Of a DNA stretch of 64,000 nucleotides, positions 45,581 to 54,977 are shown one piece after another. The position numbers and the translations under genes were made by a program. Source of the stretch: Aquella oligotrophica (GTDB lineage Bacteria > Pseudomonadota > Gammaproteobacteria > Burkholderiales > UBA11063); assembly GCF_002892535.1 (NCBI RefSeq), contig NZ_CP024847.1:1860001-1924000 (forward strand), in the 5' to 3' direction. The notes beneath the pieces are model-generated. The model saw only the letters and a program-made list of their open reading frames with translations, was not told where the DNA came from and did no database searches. How positions within the stretch are numbered: position 1 is the first letter of the stretch; the number at the start of each line of letters is the position of its first letter.

Positions 45581-46276
45581 CTATGCCTTTACTCCGTACC
45601 AGCCACTAATCATAAAGGATTGAAAGAAACGAACTGGTAACTGAATGCCGCTTTGCCTTAGCATCTGCTCCACTTCTACCGGAGGAAGCACAGTGAGCAT
45701 CTCGCGTAATACGCGTGACAGATTTGCAATCGACTCTGGAGTAGCCCCCATTAATGATTGGATTGATTCCCAATTCTTTAACATTAAGGGAAGCTCTTGT
45801 GCGTCCAGATCATAACTGATTTCGGCATCAATCAAAATACCCTTTGGGTATAAACGATTAGACATTGCCCGATAAAATTCCAGCCGTTCTTCTCGTTTTA
45901 CAAAGTGAGCAACAAGAATGCTCAAAGCTATATCAAAATTTTCGCCTTGCGGTACATCATGAACATAACCGTGAATCAGTTCGCAGCGAGGCAGCACCCC
46001 AGCAGCCTCTAGTCTTTCTCGGCAGACCTCAAGCATTCCAATTGCTGGGTCAACCCCAACAAATGTCCACTCGGGAAATGCCATTGAAAGTGATAGTATC
46101 TCCGCACCAGTGCCAACACCCACACAAAGCACACGAGCAGCAACGGGTGCATCTTTTAAAATGAGTCGAATCAGAAAGTGCATATTCTCCGCAATCGGCA
46201 TTAATTGCTGATTTTTCTCATCATAAGCTTTTGCGGCATCTGTAAAATGATTAATTATTGTAGGTTCTGTTTTCAT
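45581..46276 (-). CDS. Class I SAM-dependent methyltransferase
   Basis: A 231-residue Rossmann-fold methyltransferase with SAM motif I VLCVGVGTGAEIL near residue 46, the acidic ribose-binding end of strand 2 VGVDPAIGML near 73, and motif LSILVAHFV near 118. The substrate cannot be told from the sequence. It lies upstream of the chitinase on the same strand and downstream of an SRPBCC gene, with gaps of about 50-190 bases. Genes of this type are common accessory detoxification or metabolite enzymes. Confidence 0.8.
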   Translation of the reverse strand: MKTEPTIINHFTDAAKAYDEKNQQLMPIAENMHFLIRLILKDAPVAARVLCVGVGTGAEILSLSMAFPEWTFVGVDPAIGMLEVCRERLEAAGVLPRCELIHGYVHDVPQGENFDIALSILVAHFVKREERLEFYRAMSNRLYPKGILIDAEISYDLDAQELPLMLKNWESIQSLMGATPESIANLSRVLREMLTVLPPVEVEQMLRQSGIQLPVRFFQSFMISGWYGVKA

Positions 46277-46327
46277 TAATATCCTCTGGGATTAAATCAA
46301 ATATCCAAACGCAGTCTAGAAATTAAT

Positions 46328-46771
46328 CTAATTCGGAATATTCGGCTCAACCAGATTTGCTAATTGTAGAAGAGACTCCTGCCAGCCGAGATAACACATT
46401 TCAACGGGAATAAGATCTGGAATACCAGACTGTTCAATATTGATTTCTGTGCCACAACTTACTTTCTTTAGCTCAATTACAACAACAATTTCCCCAGATA
46501 GATTTGGATCATCAAATTTATCTGTATAAGATATACGTTCAAATGGAAGTAACTCCAAATATTCACCACCAAATGAATGACTATGCCCAGTAGAAAAATT
46601 GATAAAAGACATTCTAAAAGTACCGCCAACCCTTGCATCAAGGTGCTCAGTTCGTGCAGTAAAACCATATGGTGGAATCCATTTTATCAAAGCATCAGGC
46701 TCTAGAAACGCCCGATATATTTTTTCTGGAGTAGTTTTTAATATCCGGTGTAATTTAACTGTATTTGGCAT
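46328..46771 (-). CDS. SRPBCC/AHSA1-type START-like domain protein
   Basis: A 147-residue single-domain protein of the Bet v1-like SRPBCC superfamily, AHSA1 (activator of Hsp90 ATPase homologue-like) group: HRILKTTPEKIYRAFLEPDALIKWIPPYGF at the start, GGTFRMSFINF, GEYLELLPFERISYTDKF and LGWQESLLQLANLVEP near the end. Such proteins bind hydrophobic ligands. Ligand and role unknown. It directly precedes the methyltransferase on the minus strand. Confidence 0.82.
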   Translation of the reverse strand: MPNTVKLHRILKTTPEKIYRAFLEPDALIKWIPPYGFTARTEHLDARVGGTFRMSFINFSTGHSHSFGGEYLELLPFERISYTDKFDDPNLSGEIVVVIELKKVSCGTEINIEQSGIPDLIPVEMCYLGWQESLLQLANLVEPNIPN

Positions 46772-46997
46772 TAGAGATCTCCTTTTACATTATAAAAATT
46801 GTACTTTACAATAGTTATTGCTAGTACAAAATAATCACTATTATATCGAACTATTAAGAAATTATTAACGATTTTGCGCATATTTTTAACATTGAATTGA
46901 TGAAAAACTATTTATCTATAGGAGTAATGGTTCCCAGATAAGACGATATAATAAGCAGATTTCTTGCTAAAATAGCGATCTTATAATCAGGATACAA

Positions 46998-47048
46998 ATG
47001 ATGTTTGAAACTAGTCGACTAGTACTGCGTCAGTGGCAAAATAGTAAT
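46998..47048 (+). pseudogene. Remnant of a GNAT acetyltransferase N-terminus
   Basis: The first 17 codons read MMFETSRLVLRQWQNSN, the typical start of a RimI/RimL-like GNAT acetyltransferase (ETxRLxLRxW). Nothing of the GNAT core follows; within about 50 bases the frame runs into the signal peptide of the next gene. It looks like a deletion scar in which most of an acetyltransferase gene was lost. Too short for certainty. Confidence 0.45.
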
Positions 47049-47096
47049 GCATATCAAAGAATGATTTTTCTAACAAACGCTTTTTTGCTAGACACA

Positions 47097-48686
47097 ATGA
47101 AAATTAATCGCAATAAGATACCGCCACTATTCAAAAAAATAATCGTCAAGCAACTTTTTCTCTGGCTGTTTTTATGTTTTTTTAATCAAGCTTTGGCAAA
47201 TGACTTAAATATAACTATTAATGAAAAATTATACCCCCAGTTAGAAAGTATAATTCTCAATCGCCCAGCGGAATCAGTAATGTCAGTAGCTGCAATTTAT
47301 TCAAACTATAAAAAAATAAGTTATCGTTGGATTGGGCAAAAAAATACCAGAAAAAATGTCAGCTTTATTGAAAGTAATCCATTATTTGCCAAGACCAATA
47401 TTTTTAATGACTCTACTTTAAAAGCTGAATCTGACAAAAAAATTTTATTTAAACGGCTAAAATACACATCTCGCTATAATGGCAGTAATCACAAGCTATC
47501 TGGTTTAGTTCTTATGCCAATATCTAGCACACCAAAGGGCGTTATCTTATTTTTTCACTCAACAATAAATGGTAAATTAAATGTACCTTCAATGCGTTTT
47601 GCTGACTATAAATCCCAGATGCTGGCAGCTGTATTTGCAGCCAATGGCTATATTGTTATAGCCCCAGACTATATTGGCATGGGAACTGATTATAAAGTCG
47701 CCCACCCATACATCCTTTATCCTGAAATCAATGTCAGCGATGCAAAAAACATGCTCTTGGCAAGTATGTTATATCTTAGAAAAAACGGATTTATCCAAAA
47801 ACAGCAAAAGTTTAATCTATATGCAAGCGGCTATTCTGAAGGAGCTTCGTACGCACTATGGTTTAGCCGTATTTATCAGGAACAGACAAAATTTAGACAA
47901 ACTATAACTAATACAGGATTAAACTTAAGAACAACCGTACCGATTGATGGCGCATATAATCTGACAGGAGTAATGCTGCCGTTTTTATTAACCAGTCAGG
48001 TAAATGATATGGTTAATCGCTTTTCAATTATTACCCCTTGGTGGGGAACACTTTTAAAACCAAGTTTACTTGCTAATGTTATGCTAGCATACGCACATTA
48101 TAATGATTACCCAATCGACAAACTGCTTAATTCAGAGTTTTATAACTTGCAATGCATCTGGCCATTTGCATATACCTGTAATAATGATGCAACACTTATT
48201 CACAATATAGAAACTTTTGTGCTTTCGCCACTTAAAAACTTCTCAATAACCCTAAGCTACTTCTTTGCTGCAATATTTAAATCTGATTTAGGGATAATAT
48301 ATTCTCCACTCTTCAATAGCATAGCACCATTAATTCCAAATGATATTATTCAGGACAAGAAATTCATGCAAACAATGGAAAAAGCTAATATTACAGAATG
48401 GAAAAGCCAACTACCTGTTACATTGTTATCCTTAACACGAGATTCTTTGGTGCCAGAGCAAAATAGCAGTGATACATATAATGGTATGCTTAAAGCTGGT
48501 TCGAAAGCTTTAAAATATATAAAATTTAATAATCAACTAATTACTGTTAATTCTTTATTTGGAACCAGTGTTGTTGACCATGTAAGCTTTGAATTATTCG
48601 CACTACTTATTGCATTAAAAGAGTTTGAAGAAGATAATAAAAAAGCAGCACCTACTGATGCTGCCACTAGAATTAAGCAGAGATAG
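47097..48686 (+). CDS. Exported alpha/beta-hydrolase, lipase-like
   Basis: A 529-residue protein starting with a signal peptide (FLWLFLCFFNQALA, cleavage after ALA near residue 36). The alpha/beta-hydrolase core shows VILFFHSTING (oxyanion region), VIAPDYIGMGTDY and the nucleophile elbow GYSEGASYAL (GxSxG) around residue 245. A late His lies in TSVVDHVSFELF, and an Asp in TLLSLTRDSLVPEQ, completing a plausible Ser-Asp-His triad. Similar to secreted lipases/esterases. The ATG at 47097 is chosen because it begins the signal peptide; the frame extends to 46998 over a GNAT-like remnant. Convergent with and overlapping by 14 bases the Rieske gene. Confidence 0.75.
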   Translation: MKINRNKIPPLFKKIIVKQLFLWLFLCFFNQALANDLNITINEKLYPQLESIILNRPAESVMSVAAIYSNYKKISYRWIGQKNTRKNVSFIESNPLFAKTNIFNDSTLKAESDKKILFKRLKYTSRYNGSNHKLSGLVLMPISSTPKGVILFFHSTINGKLNVPSMRFADYKSQMLAAVFAANGYIVIAPDYIGMGTDYKVAHPYILYPEINVSDAKNMLLASMLYLRKNGFIQKQQKFNLYASGYSEGASYALWFSRIYQEQTKFRQTITNTGLNLRTTVPIDGAYNLTGVMLPFLLTSQVNDMVNRFSIITPWWGTLLKPSLLANVMLAYAHYNDYPIDKLLNSEFYNLQCIWPFAYTCNNDATLIHNIETFVLSPLKNFSITLSYFFAAIFKSDLGIIYSPLFNSIAPLIPNDIIQDKKFMQTMEKANITEWKSQLPVTLLSLTRDSLVPEQNSSDTYNGMLKAGSKALKYIKFNNQLITVNSLFGTSVVDHVSFELFALLIALKEFEEDNKKAAPTDAATRIKQR

Positions 48687-49743
48687 TTTCCCGAACTAGA
48701 AACTTATGAAAATGCATAAGCCCTTCTTCGGTTGGTAGCTGATATGGACCGTATGATTCGTTACCGGCATTATAGAGGGTGCGTCTGCCCTCATGCATTC
48801 GGTAACAAATTTCATCATCCTCTTTTGCCGTTTCCAAGTATACTTGCTGTTGGAGTTCAACATATTCTTCATCAAAGCCAAGAATTTCATCTGGATAATA
48901 AAACTCGGTAATTACCCGACATTTTTCTGGTGCAGTAGGTACAGCAACTGAAATCACAATGGTTTTTGGATAGCATTCAATCATGATGTTAGGATAAAGT
49001 GTCATCCATACCGCACCAAAATCAGGATCTACTCCCACATGAGCTTCAAGCACCTTCTTATGCCAATCTTGATATAACTTGCTACCTGGCTTATTTAATG
49101 CATTTTTGGTAGGGACAACCTGAAAATGGTACCAGTCGCCAAACTGCCACTTAAGACCTTTACAATCAACAAAATTGCCGAGTCCAGGATGAAATGGGTC
49201 AACGTGATAGTCTTCAGCATAAACCTCAATAAAAGTCTTCCAGTTAAAGTCATAATCAGTAATAATTGTATTACTATACTGAAAGTTCTCAAAATTTATG
49301 TGATTAGCATACTGCCCAATGTTAGCTAAATCCTGATTTATATCCCGATCAGATTTGAAAAGTAATCCTTTCCATTCCTGTAATGGATCTATTTCCAGAT
49401 TTTTGCAAGCGGGTAATTGATCAAACATCGGTGCACCAATTAATTGTCCATTTACTGGATTATAAGTCCAACGATGGAGATCACAAACAATATTATGGCT
49501 ATTACCCTTGCCTTTTAGCATTATTGCTTGCCTATGCTTACAGATATTGTCAACTAATTGCAACTGATTATTTTTATTATATAAAAGTTTTGCATGATTA
49601 AGCCACTCGATTGAGTGATAATCATTTGGCATTGGACACATTAATTTATGCCCAAAATACTGGGGAGATTTTTTAAAAAGAGTTTCCTGCTCAAAGGAAA
49701 AGTACTCTTTATCAAAATAAGTAAATAGTTTAGGGAAGTTCAT
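48673..49743 (-). CDS. Rieske non-haem iron oxygenase, alpha-subunit-like
   Basis: A 356-residue oxygenase. The Rieske 2Fe-2S ligands are C68-x-H70 and C87-x2-H90, separated by 16 residues, the normal spacing (NICKHRQAI, VCDLHRWTYN). The mononuclear iron site is in AEDYHVDPFHPG near residue 176, with a late acidic residue. Typical of aromatic-ring or sterol/betaine-type Rieske oxygenases. No reductase, ferredoxin or beta subunit gene lies nearby. Substrate unknown. Confidence 0.83.
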   Translation of the reverse strand: MNFPKLFTYFDKEYFSFEQETLFKKSPQYFGHKLMCPMPNDYHSIEWLNHAKLLYNKNNQLQLVDNICKHRQAIMLKGKGNSHNIVCDLHRWTYNPVNGQLIGAPMFDQLPACKNLEIDPLQEWKGLLFKSDRDINQDLANIGQYANHINFENFQYSNTIITDYDFNWKTFIEVYAEDYHVDPFHPGLGNFVDCKGLKWQFGDWYHFQVVPTKNALNKPGSKLYQDWHKKVLEAHVGVDPDFGAVWMTLYPNIMIECYPKTIVISVAVPTAPEKCRVITEFYYPDEILGFDEEYVELQQQVYLETAKEDDEICYRMHEGRRTLYNAGNESYGPYQLPTEEGLMHFHKFLVRETISA

Positions 49744-49891
49744 ATGTAAAACCTTCTAATCCAAATTAAACCGTTAAATGTAATTTAATTTAACACCAGA
49801 GAAATTTCCATTTCTAAACCCTTAGGTTAAGGGGAGGATTTTACACCCATTTATAGGACGAAAGCCAATTTATTTTTTAGTAACTGCTCTA

Positions 49892-49950
49892 GTAACTGCT
49901 CGTACTATCTCGCAATAGCTGTATCGCAAGTCTCCTCATTTACTTCTCAT
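49892..49950. repeat. Dispersed intergenic repeat, copy A (partial)
   Basis: About 58 bases from TAACTGCTCG to TACTTCTCAT match copy B at 59450-59507 with about six differences. A shorter tandem duplicate AGTAACTGCTC precedes it at 49879-49889. This copy stops at ACTTCTCAT, where an A-run and the terminator of the next gene begin, so it lacks the second half seen in copy B. Confidence 0.75.
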
Positions 49951-49954
49951 AAAA

Positions 49955-49985
49955 AATAAGGTGCCGTTAACTACAGCACCTTATT
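49955..49985 (-). terminator. Rho-independent terminator after the carbohydrate-binding lipoprotein gene
   Basis: AATAAGGTGC and GCACCTTATT form a 10-bp stem around an 11-base loop, 16 bases after the stop at 50002, followed on the minus strand by a run of six T. Confidence 0.88.
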
Positions 49986-50001
49986 ACAAGCGAAATCAAA
50001 T

Positions 50002-52050
50002 TTATTTCTGACAGCTATATTCCTGCCATGCGTCACCAGATGCCCAACCAGAGCCTGGAGCATAAACATCAGAAGAACTATTGCACCAGCCAGCAACTAC
50101 ATTAGAAATACATTTATAGAACTTTCCATTACTTGCTTTAACAATGGTGCCTCCTGTATAAGTATTACGCCCAGCAGGATATACGAGCGGATTTTCAGGG
50201 CAAACCGCAGGCGATGGCGTAGGTGTTGGAGTCGGAGTTACACCACCAATAGTAGTTTGTGTTATTGCACCAAAATTAATTCCTTGACTAGCAAGGTTAT
50301 TAATTGCGTCATCCAAAAGATTAAAGAAATTAGTTTTTCCAGTTAGTGTTCCAATATCAAGGGCGCCAGAGATACTTAATTTATTTTTAGTAAGCGCAGT
50401 TTCAAAAGCGTGTTTACTCAGACTAGGACTAACGAACTCGTACTTACCAGCTTTATTAATATACGCAAGAGTACCAATTGCATTCTGGAATACATATTCT
50501 ACATCCTGCAAACTTAGTCTAATATGATTCTCACCAGTAATCGCAGGTGAATCATATGTTTTCTGATTATAAATCTGATCCAAGTAGATACGGATTTGAC
50601 GTGGATAAAGAATAAATGTGCCACCTACAGCTTCTTTAGTGCCAATTGCTTCTTGATATAGTGTATCAGATAAAGTATAGTCACCAATAGAATTAACTTG
50701 CGAAATCTCAGGACTAGTAGTATACATACCAGCACAAATACGGAAATAATCCTTAATGATTATAGAGTAGGTACCTGCATTGTATGCAGCATTAAGTATC
50801 ATATCATAAATATTATATTTATTCTGGCTAGCTTTACTATTCTGAAGATTCGCCATACATTGTGAATAATACGCAGCTTGTGGCCCCCAGTCTTCTGCAT
50901 TATTCATTTCAAGACGGTTCATATCATTCAAGTGAAAATAAGCAGCTGCCATTGGTCCAAAATATTTCTGATCTAGAGAGTCTGGTCCTTTACTTGCAGT
51001 TTGCTTGCCACTATCTTGATCTTCAACAGTATATCCAAGCCCCTTTTGTAGTGCAACAAAATTAACCAGACCAACACCTTTGCTATCTTCAAGACGCTTT
51101 GAATAATCATTAATCTGGTATGGACCACCCTGACCTGAATTTAATAATGAATTGCGCTCATTATCTACCGGATTAATCCAGTCAGAAGCACTTGAGTAAT
51201 TCGAAGTATTAATATTTTCTTGTAATAGTTGTCCAAAAACTGTACCATAGATATAATCACGATTAAATTTAAGCTGTGGAAATTTTTGATGCATAAGATG
51301 CCCAAGCAATGCTCCAGCAACATAATTTGAAATTAATAAATCTGTATAATTAGCATTTACTTCAAGTTTTTCAACATTCCCCGAGTTATATGGTAAATTC
51401 AAATGAAAGTAAATCGTACCATTTGCTGTACTTGTCGGGGTAAAATAGATCGGAGTTGGTAAGCCGCTCACTGGCACAGGTGTAGGTGCCGGAGTTGGTG
51501 TAGGCACAGGCGTCGGGCTTGGGGTTGGACTAGGTGTAGGAGTCGGGGTGGGCGCAGGAGTACTACCATTTACCTTAAAAATAAATGAATTTGCAACCGG
51601 ATCTGCATTCATACCAGGATTACCACCAAAGCTAACTGAGGCATTGCCATTTTTAGCAATTTGCACATCTGAATGAACCGTAACTGTAACCTTATTCGTA
51701 GCATAAGCAAAATCCAGAGCATTCTTGCTTGACCATGGTGAAATGGAATTCATGCTAAAACCACTACCATTTAATGCAGTTTTACTATTAGACAACTCAA
51801 TTACGGTATTGTCAAGATTTACTGGTCCACTACAAGTATTTTTCATTTCTACACTTGCTGAAACCCACCACCTATTACCTTCAACTTTAGAGCTACTAAC
51901 CTGCAAACAGTTAGAATCTGTAGCACCTAATTTTGCAGCTACCGAATTTGCCATATTAGCATTGTTACCTGTACCGCTATTACATGCAGTAAGCGCAATG
52001 CTACTACCAGCTAGAATTGCCAAATATAATTTATTGAGTTGAAAATTCAT
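50002..52050 (-). CDS. Carbohydrate-binding lipoprotein with central domain of unknown type
   Basis: A 682-residue lipoprotein: lipobox LTAC (Cys23), a beta-rich N-terminal domain (about 35-165, ASVEMKNTCSGPVNLDN, resembling cellulose/chitin-binding modules), a (Pro-Thr/Ser/Val) linker of about 35 residues, a helical central domain (about 200-600) and a short C-terminal chitin-binding-type module (CBM5/12-like, YTGGTIVKASNGKFYKCISN and SGWASGDAWQEYSC). The central domain has GHLMHQKFPQ, FGQLLQENINT and SGQGGPYQINDYS, faintly like lysozyme-fold glycosidases, but I cannot name it. Likely polysaccharide binding or degradation at the cell surface. Confidence 0.72.
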   Translation of the reverse strand: MNFQLNKLYLAILAGSSIALTACNSGTGNNANMANSVAAKLGATDSNCLQVSSSKVEGNRWWVSASVEMKNTCSGPVNLDNTVIELSNSKTALNGSGFSMNSISPWSSKNALDFAYATNKVTVTVHSDVQIAKNGNASVSFGGNPGMNADPVANSFIFKVNGSTPAPTPTPTPSPTPSPTPVPTPTPAPTPVPVSGLPTPIYFTPTSTANGTIYFHLNLPYNSGNVEKLEVNANYTDLLISNYVAGALLGHLMHQKFPQLKFNRDYIYGTVFGQLLQENINTSNYSSASDWINPVDNERNSLLNSGQGGPYQINDYSKRLEDSKGVGLVNFVALQKGLGYTVEDQDSGKQTASKGPDSLDQKYFGPMAAAYFHLNDMNRLEMNNAEDWGPQAAYYSQCMANLQNSKASQNKYNIYDMILNAAYNAGTYSIIIKDYFRICAGMYTTSPEISQVNSIGDYTLSDTLYQEAIGTKEAVGGTFILYPRQIRIYLDQIYNQKTYDSPAITGENHIRLSLQDVEYVFQNAIGTLAYINKAGKYEFVSPSLSKHAFETALTKNKLSISGALDIGTLTGKTNFFNLLDDAINNLASQGINFGAITQTTIGGVTPTPTPTPSPAVCPENPLVYPAGRNTYTGGTIVKASNGKFYKCISNVVAGWCNSSSDVYAPGSGWASGDAWQEYSCQK

Positions 52051-52363
52051 TTTATCCCCTTAATCAGATGATATGATGTTTATACCAAACGGTAATCTTA
52101 CCGATAAAATTTCAACTTCAGATATATCTACTCTTAGCCCGAGCAAGGTACAGATCTCTGAAATTAAAACTTGCAGGGCTGAATTGTAACTTTTATCTAT
52201 TTATCTTGCAATAGACAAAATTGTATAATCGTTATTCAAATTTGAATAAGCATCTTGTTTTTAATTTTAATCGAGAAGCTTAACTCTATTTTGTGCAGCG
52301 TAACAACGTAAATACCCGAGTTGATGTTATAATTTTAGCCAATTTTTCAGATGAAGCCTATAG
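52051..52363. other. Divergent promoter region with CGGTAA dyad
   Basis: The 313 bases between the divergent lipoprotein and oppA genes hold a CGGTAA-TC-TTACCG perfect dyad at 52090-52103, 40 bases before the lipoprotein start, a candidate operator. A TATAAT at 52327-52332 fits a -10 element for oppA. No gene seen. Confidence 0.45.
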
Positions 52364-54001
52364 ATGAAACTTAAAACACTAGCAAAAGCAATGTTAATTG
52401 TAAGTTCCTTAGCTCTAGTAGTTGGAGGGATAACTGCCTGCACAAAAAATAAATCCGCCTCCTCAGGGAGTCATAAAGACATCATTATTGTTGATAATGG
52501 TGAAGATGCACCGACCTTAGATCCTGCACTAGCACAGGACACCCAAAGTAGCCGTGTTATCTATGATCTCTTTGAAGGTCTAGTCTCTTTTGACCAGAAA
52601 ATGCAAACTATTCCTGGACTTGCTGAAACTTGGGATATATCCAAAGATCAGCTAACTTATACCTTCCATCTGCGTCCGGGGATAAAATTCTCAGATGGCA
52701 CCCCTATTACTGCTGATGATGTAGTTTTTTCGCTACAAAGACTAGTTGACCCAAAAACAGGATCACCTTATAATATGCTGGGAAGCAATATAGTCAACGG
52801 ACAGGCTATTATTGATAAAAAACAACCTGTAAACTCTTTGGCTGTTTTGGCACTCGATAAAAATACCGTAGAAATAAAATTGGTACACCCGGATGCTTCG
52901 TTCCTCGCAATATGTGCCATGCCAAATTTAGGCATTATCTCCAAAGCCAACTTAAATAAATATGGAAATGACTGGACACAACCAGGCAAAATGGTCAATT
53001 CAGGTGCATATAATCTTACAGAACGGGTTATCAAAGGCTATATACTATTAAGTAAAAATCCCTATTACTATGATGCAAAAGATGTCAGCATTAATCAGGT
53101 TAAATTTATGCCTATTGTTGATTATAGTAGCTCCTTAAATCAGTATAAATCTGGAAATATAGATATTACTTATAGTTTACCAATAGACCAATATAAAACC
53201 ATCAAGAGACAGATGCCCTTGGAAGAACACACAGTTACTCAGGAGGGGTTATACTATTATGATCTAAATATGACCCTACCAAAATTCCGTGATAATCCAA
53301 AACTTCGTGAGGCATTATCAATTGCAGTAGATCGTAACGCCCTAGTCAAAGTAGTTTTAGGACAGGATCAAATCCCCTCATATTCATACGTAACTGAAAC
53401 AATTGAAGCAGGTAAGTTTGCCGGGCTTAATTATGATTGGGCTAACTGGTCTCGCGACAAACAGATTGCCAAAGCTCAGCAACTATTCAAGGAAGCTGGG
53501 TACGGAGCAAACAATCCACTAGAAATCTCGATTTCTTATAACACTAATGACTTACACAAAAAAGTAGCGTTGGCTGTTGGTTCAATGTGGCAAGAGGTTT
53601 TTGGCGAAAAAAGCATTCAAGTAACAATTGCCAATCAGGAATGGAAAACCTTTCTTAAAGCCAGAAATACAGCTAATTATGATGTTGCCCGGGATGGTTG
53701 GATTGCTGACTATGACAGTGTAGATAGCTATACCAATCTTTATCAGTGTGGTAACCCACAAAATAACAGCAAAATGTGTAATAAAGAATATAATAACCTC
53801 CTTACACAGGCACAAAAAACTGCAAACCCGGAAGAGCGAGTAGATCTAATTCGTAAAGCTATAGCAATTGCAATGGATGAGTATGCAATTATTCCTTTAT
53901 ATCAGTACACCTACTTTAGAATGATTAGCCCGAAAGTAAAAGGTTACGATATTAAAGACAACCACTTGGATCACGTGCAAAGTAAATGGTATAAGTTTTA
54001 A
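52364..54001 (+). CDS. oppA: Oligopeptide ABC transporter, substrate-binding lipoprotein OppA
   Basis: A 545-residue family 5 solute-binding protein with lipobox ITAC (Cys26 or so), predicted periplasmic and membrane-tethered. Family blocks: DNGEDAPTLDPALAQDTQSS, LYDLFEGLV-like VIYDLFEGLVSFD, the signature LAETWDISKDQLTYTFHLRPGIKFSDGTPITADDVVFSLQRL and a later region NPYYYDAKDVSINQVKF. Length is typical. It heads a complete oppABCDF operon; specificity for peptides is inferred from the set. Confidence 0.9.
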   Translation: MKLKTLAKAMLIVSSLALVVGGITACTKNKSASSGSHKDIIIVDNGEDAPTLDPALAQDTQSSRVIYDLFEGLVSFDQKMQTIPGLAETWDISKDQLTYTFHLRPGIKFSDGTPITADDVVFSLQRLVDPKTGSPYNMLGSNIVNGQAIIDKKQPVNSLAVLALDKNTVEIKLVHPDASFLAICAMPNLGIISKANLNKYGNDWTQPGKMVNSGAYNLTERVIKGYILLSKNPYYYDAKDVSINQVKFMPIVDYSSSLNQYKSGNIDITYSLPIDQYKTIKRQMPLEEHTVTQEGLYYYDLNMTLPKFRDNPKLREALSIAVDRNALVKVVLGQDQIPSYSYVTETIEAGKFAGLNYDWANWSRDKQIAKAQQLFKEAGYGANNPLEISISYNTNDLHKKVALAVGSMWQEVFGEKSIQVTIANQEWKTFLKARNTANYDVARDGWIADYDSVDSYTNLYQCGNPQNNSKMCNKEYNNLLTQAQKTANPEERVDLIRKAIAIAMDEYAIIPLYQYTYFRMISPKVKGYDIKDNHLDHVQSKWYKF

Positions 54002-54035
54002 GTTAACTAGGTTTATTTAAAGGAAATTGACACCA

Positions 54036-54968
54036 ATGCTAAAATTTATTTTAAAGCGGATTCTGGTATCAATACCAACTATGCTAGCAATTATTACGCT
54101 GGTATTTTTTCTGGTCCATATGACACCGGGCAATCCATTTGACGGTGAACGCGCACTATCACCTGAAGCCTTGGCTGCTTTAATGCATCAATATCGACTT
54201 GATTTACCAGTTTGGCAACAGTATTTGCTTTATCTCAACGACCTAATTCATGGTAGTTTTGGAATTTCCATGAAATATCTTGGACAATCAATCAACCAGC
54301 TATTATTTCCCGATAATATGGGTGGATTTTGGGTTACCTTACAATTAAGTGTTTATACCATGATAGTTGCAGTACCTTTAGGTATAATTGTCGGTTGTTA
54401 TGCGGGATTACATAAAAATTCAATTTTTGATAAAATAGTAGTTGCGAGTAACATATTTTTTACCGCAGTTCCAACGATGGTAACTGGACCGCTAGCAGTA
54501 CTCCTTTTTGCCGTAACCTTACAGATTTTTCCAGCTGGTGGATGGGGTGATGGTGATTTTATGCATGTATTTATGCCGGTTGCAATCCTAACACTTGCCT
54601 ACACTCCAACGATAGCGTTTGTAACCCGAGGCAGTATTATTGATGTATTAAACTCAAACTACATCCGAACCGCTAGAGCCAAAGGCTTGCCAACCCACAA
54701 AATTCTTTTTAAGCATGCAATTCGCCCTACCTTGTTACCTGTTATTTCAGTTCTAGGTCCAATGTTTGCCGGGATTTTAGTTGGCGCAGTAGTAACGGAA
54801 CAAATTTTTACTTTACCTGGGCTTGGAATACTTACCACTAATGCTGCGACTAACCGGGACTATAATATGATAATGGCAATAACTATATTTGGTAGCTCAT
54901 TAACCATAATTTTTAATATTATTGTTGATATCTGCTATATGTTATTAGATCCAAAAATCAAGCAATAA
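54036..54968 (+). CDS. oppB: Oligopeptide ABC transporter, permease OppB
   Basis: A 310-residue inner-membrane permease with six helices. The N-terminal family motif FLVHMTPGNPFDGERALSPE and the ABC-contacting EAA loop YIRTARAKGLPTHKILFKHAIRPTLLP near residue 205 are clear. The ATG at 54036 is used; a TTG three codons earlier lies only two bases after AGGAAA. Opens the permease half of oppABCDF. Confidence 0.93.
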   Translation: MLKFILKRILVSIPTMLAIITLVFFLVHMTPGNPFDGERALSPEALAALMHQYRLDLPVWQQYLLYLNDLIHGSFGISMKYLGQSINQLLFPDNMGGFWVTLQLSVYTMIVAVPLGIIVGCYAGLHKNSIFDKIVVASNIFFTAVPTMVTGPLAVLLFAVTLQIFPAGGWGDGDFMHVFMPVAILTLAYTPTIAFVTRGSIIDVLNSNYIRTARAKGLPTHKILFKHAIRPTLLPVISVLGPMFAGILVGAVVTEQIFTLPGLGILTTNAATNRDYNMIMAITIFGSSLTIIFNIIVDICYMLLDPKIKQ

Positions 54969-54977
54969 GGCAATTTT

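Noticed and set aside
51466-51570. Apparent tandem DNA repeat of GGTGTAGG/GGAGTCGG type.
   Set aside because: It encodes the Pro-Thr/Ser linker of the carbohydrate-binding lipoprotein; the repetition follows from the peptide and is not a CRISPR or satellite.
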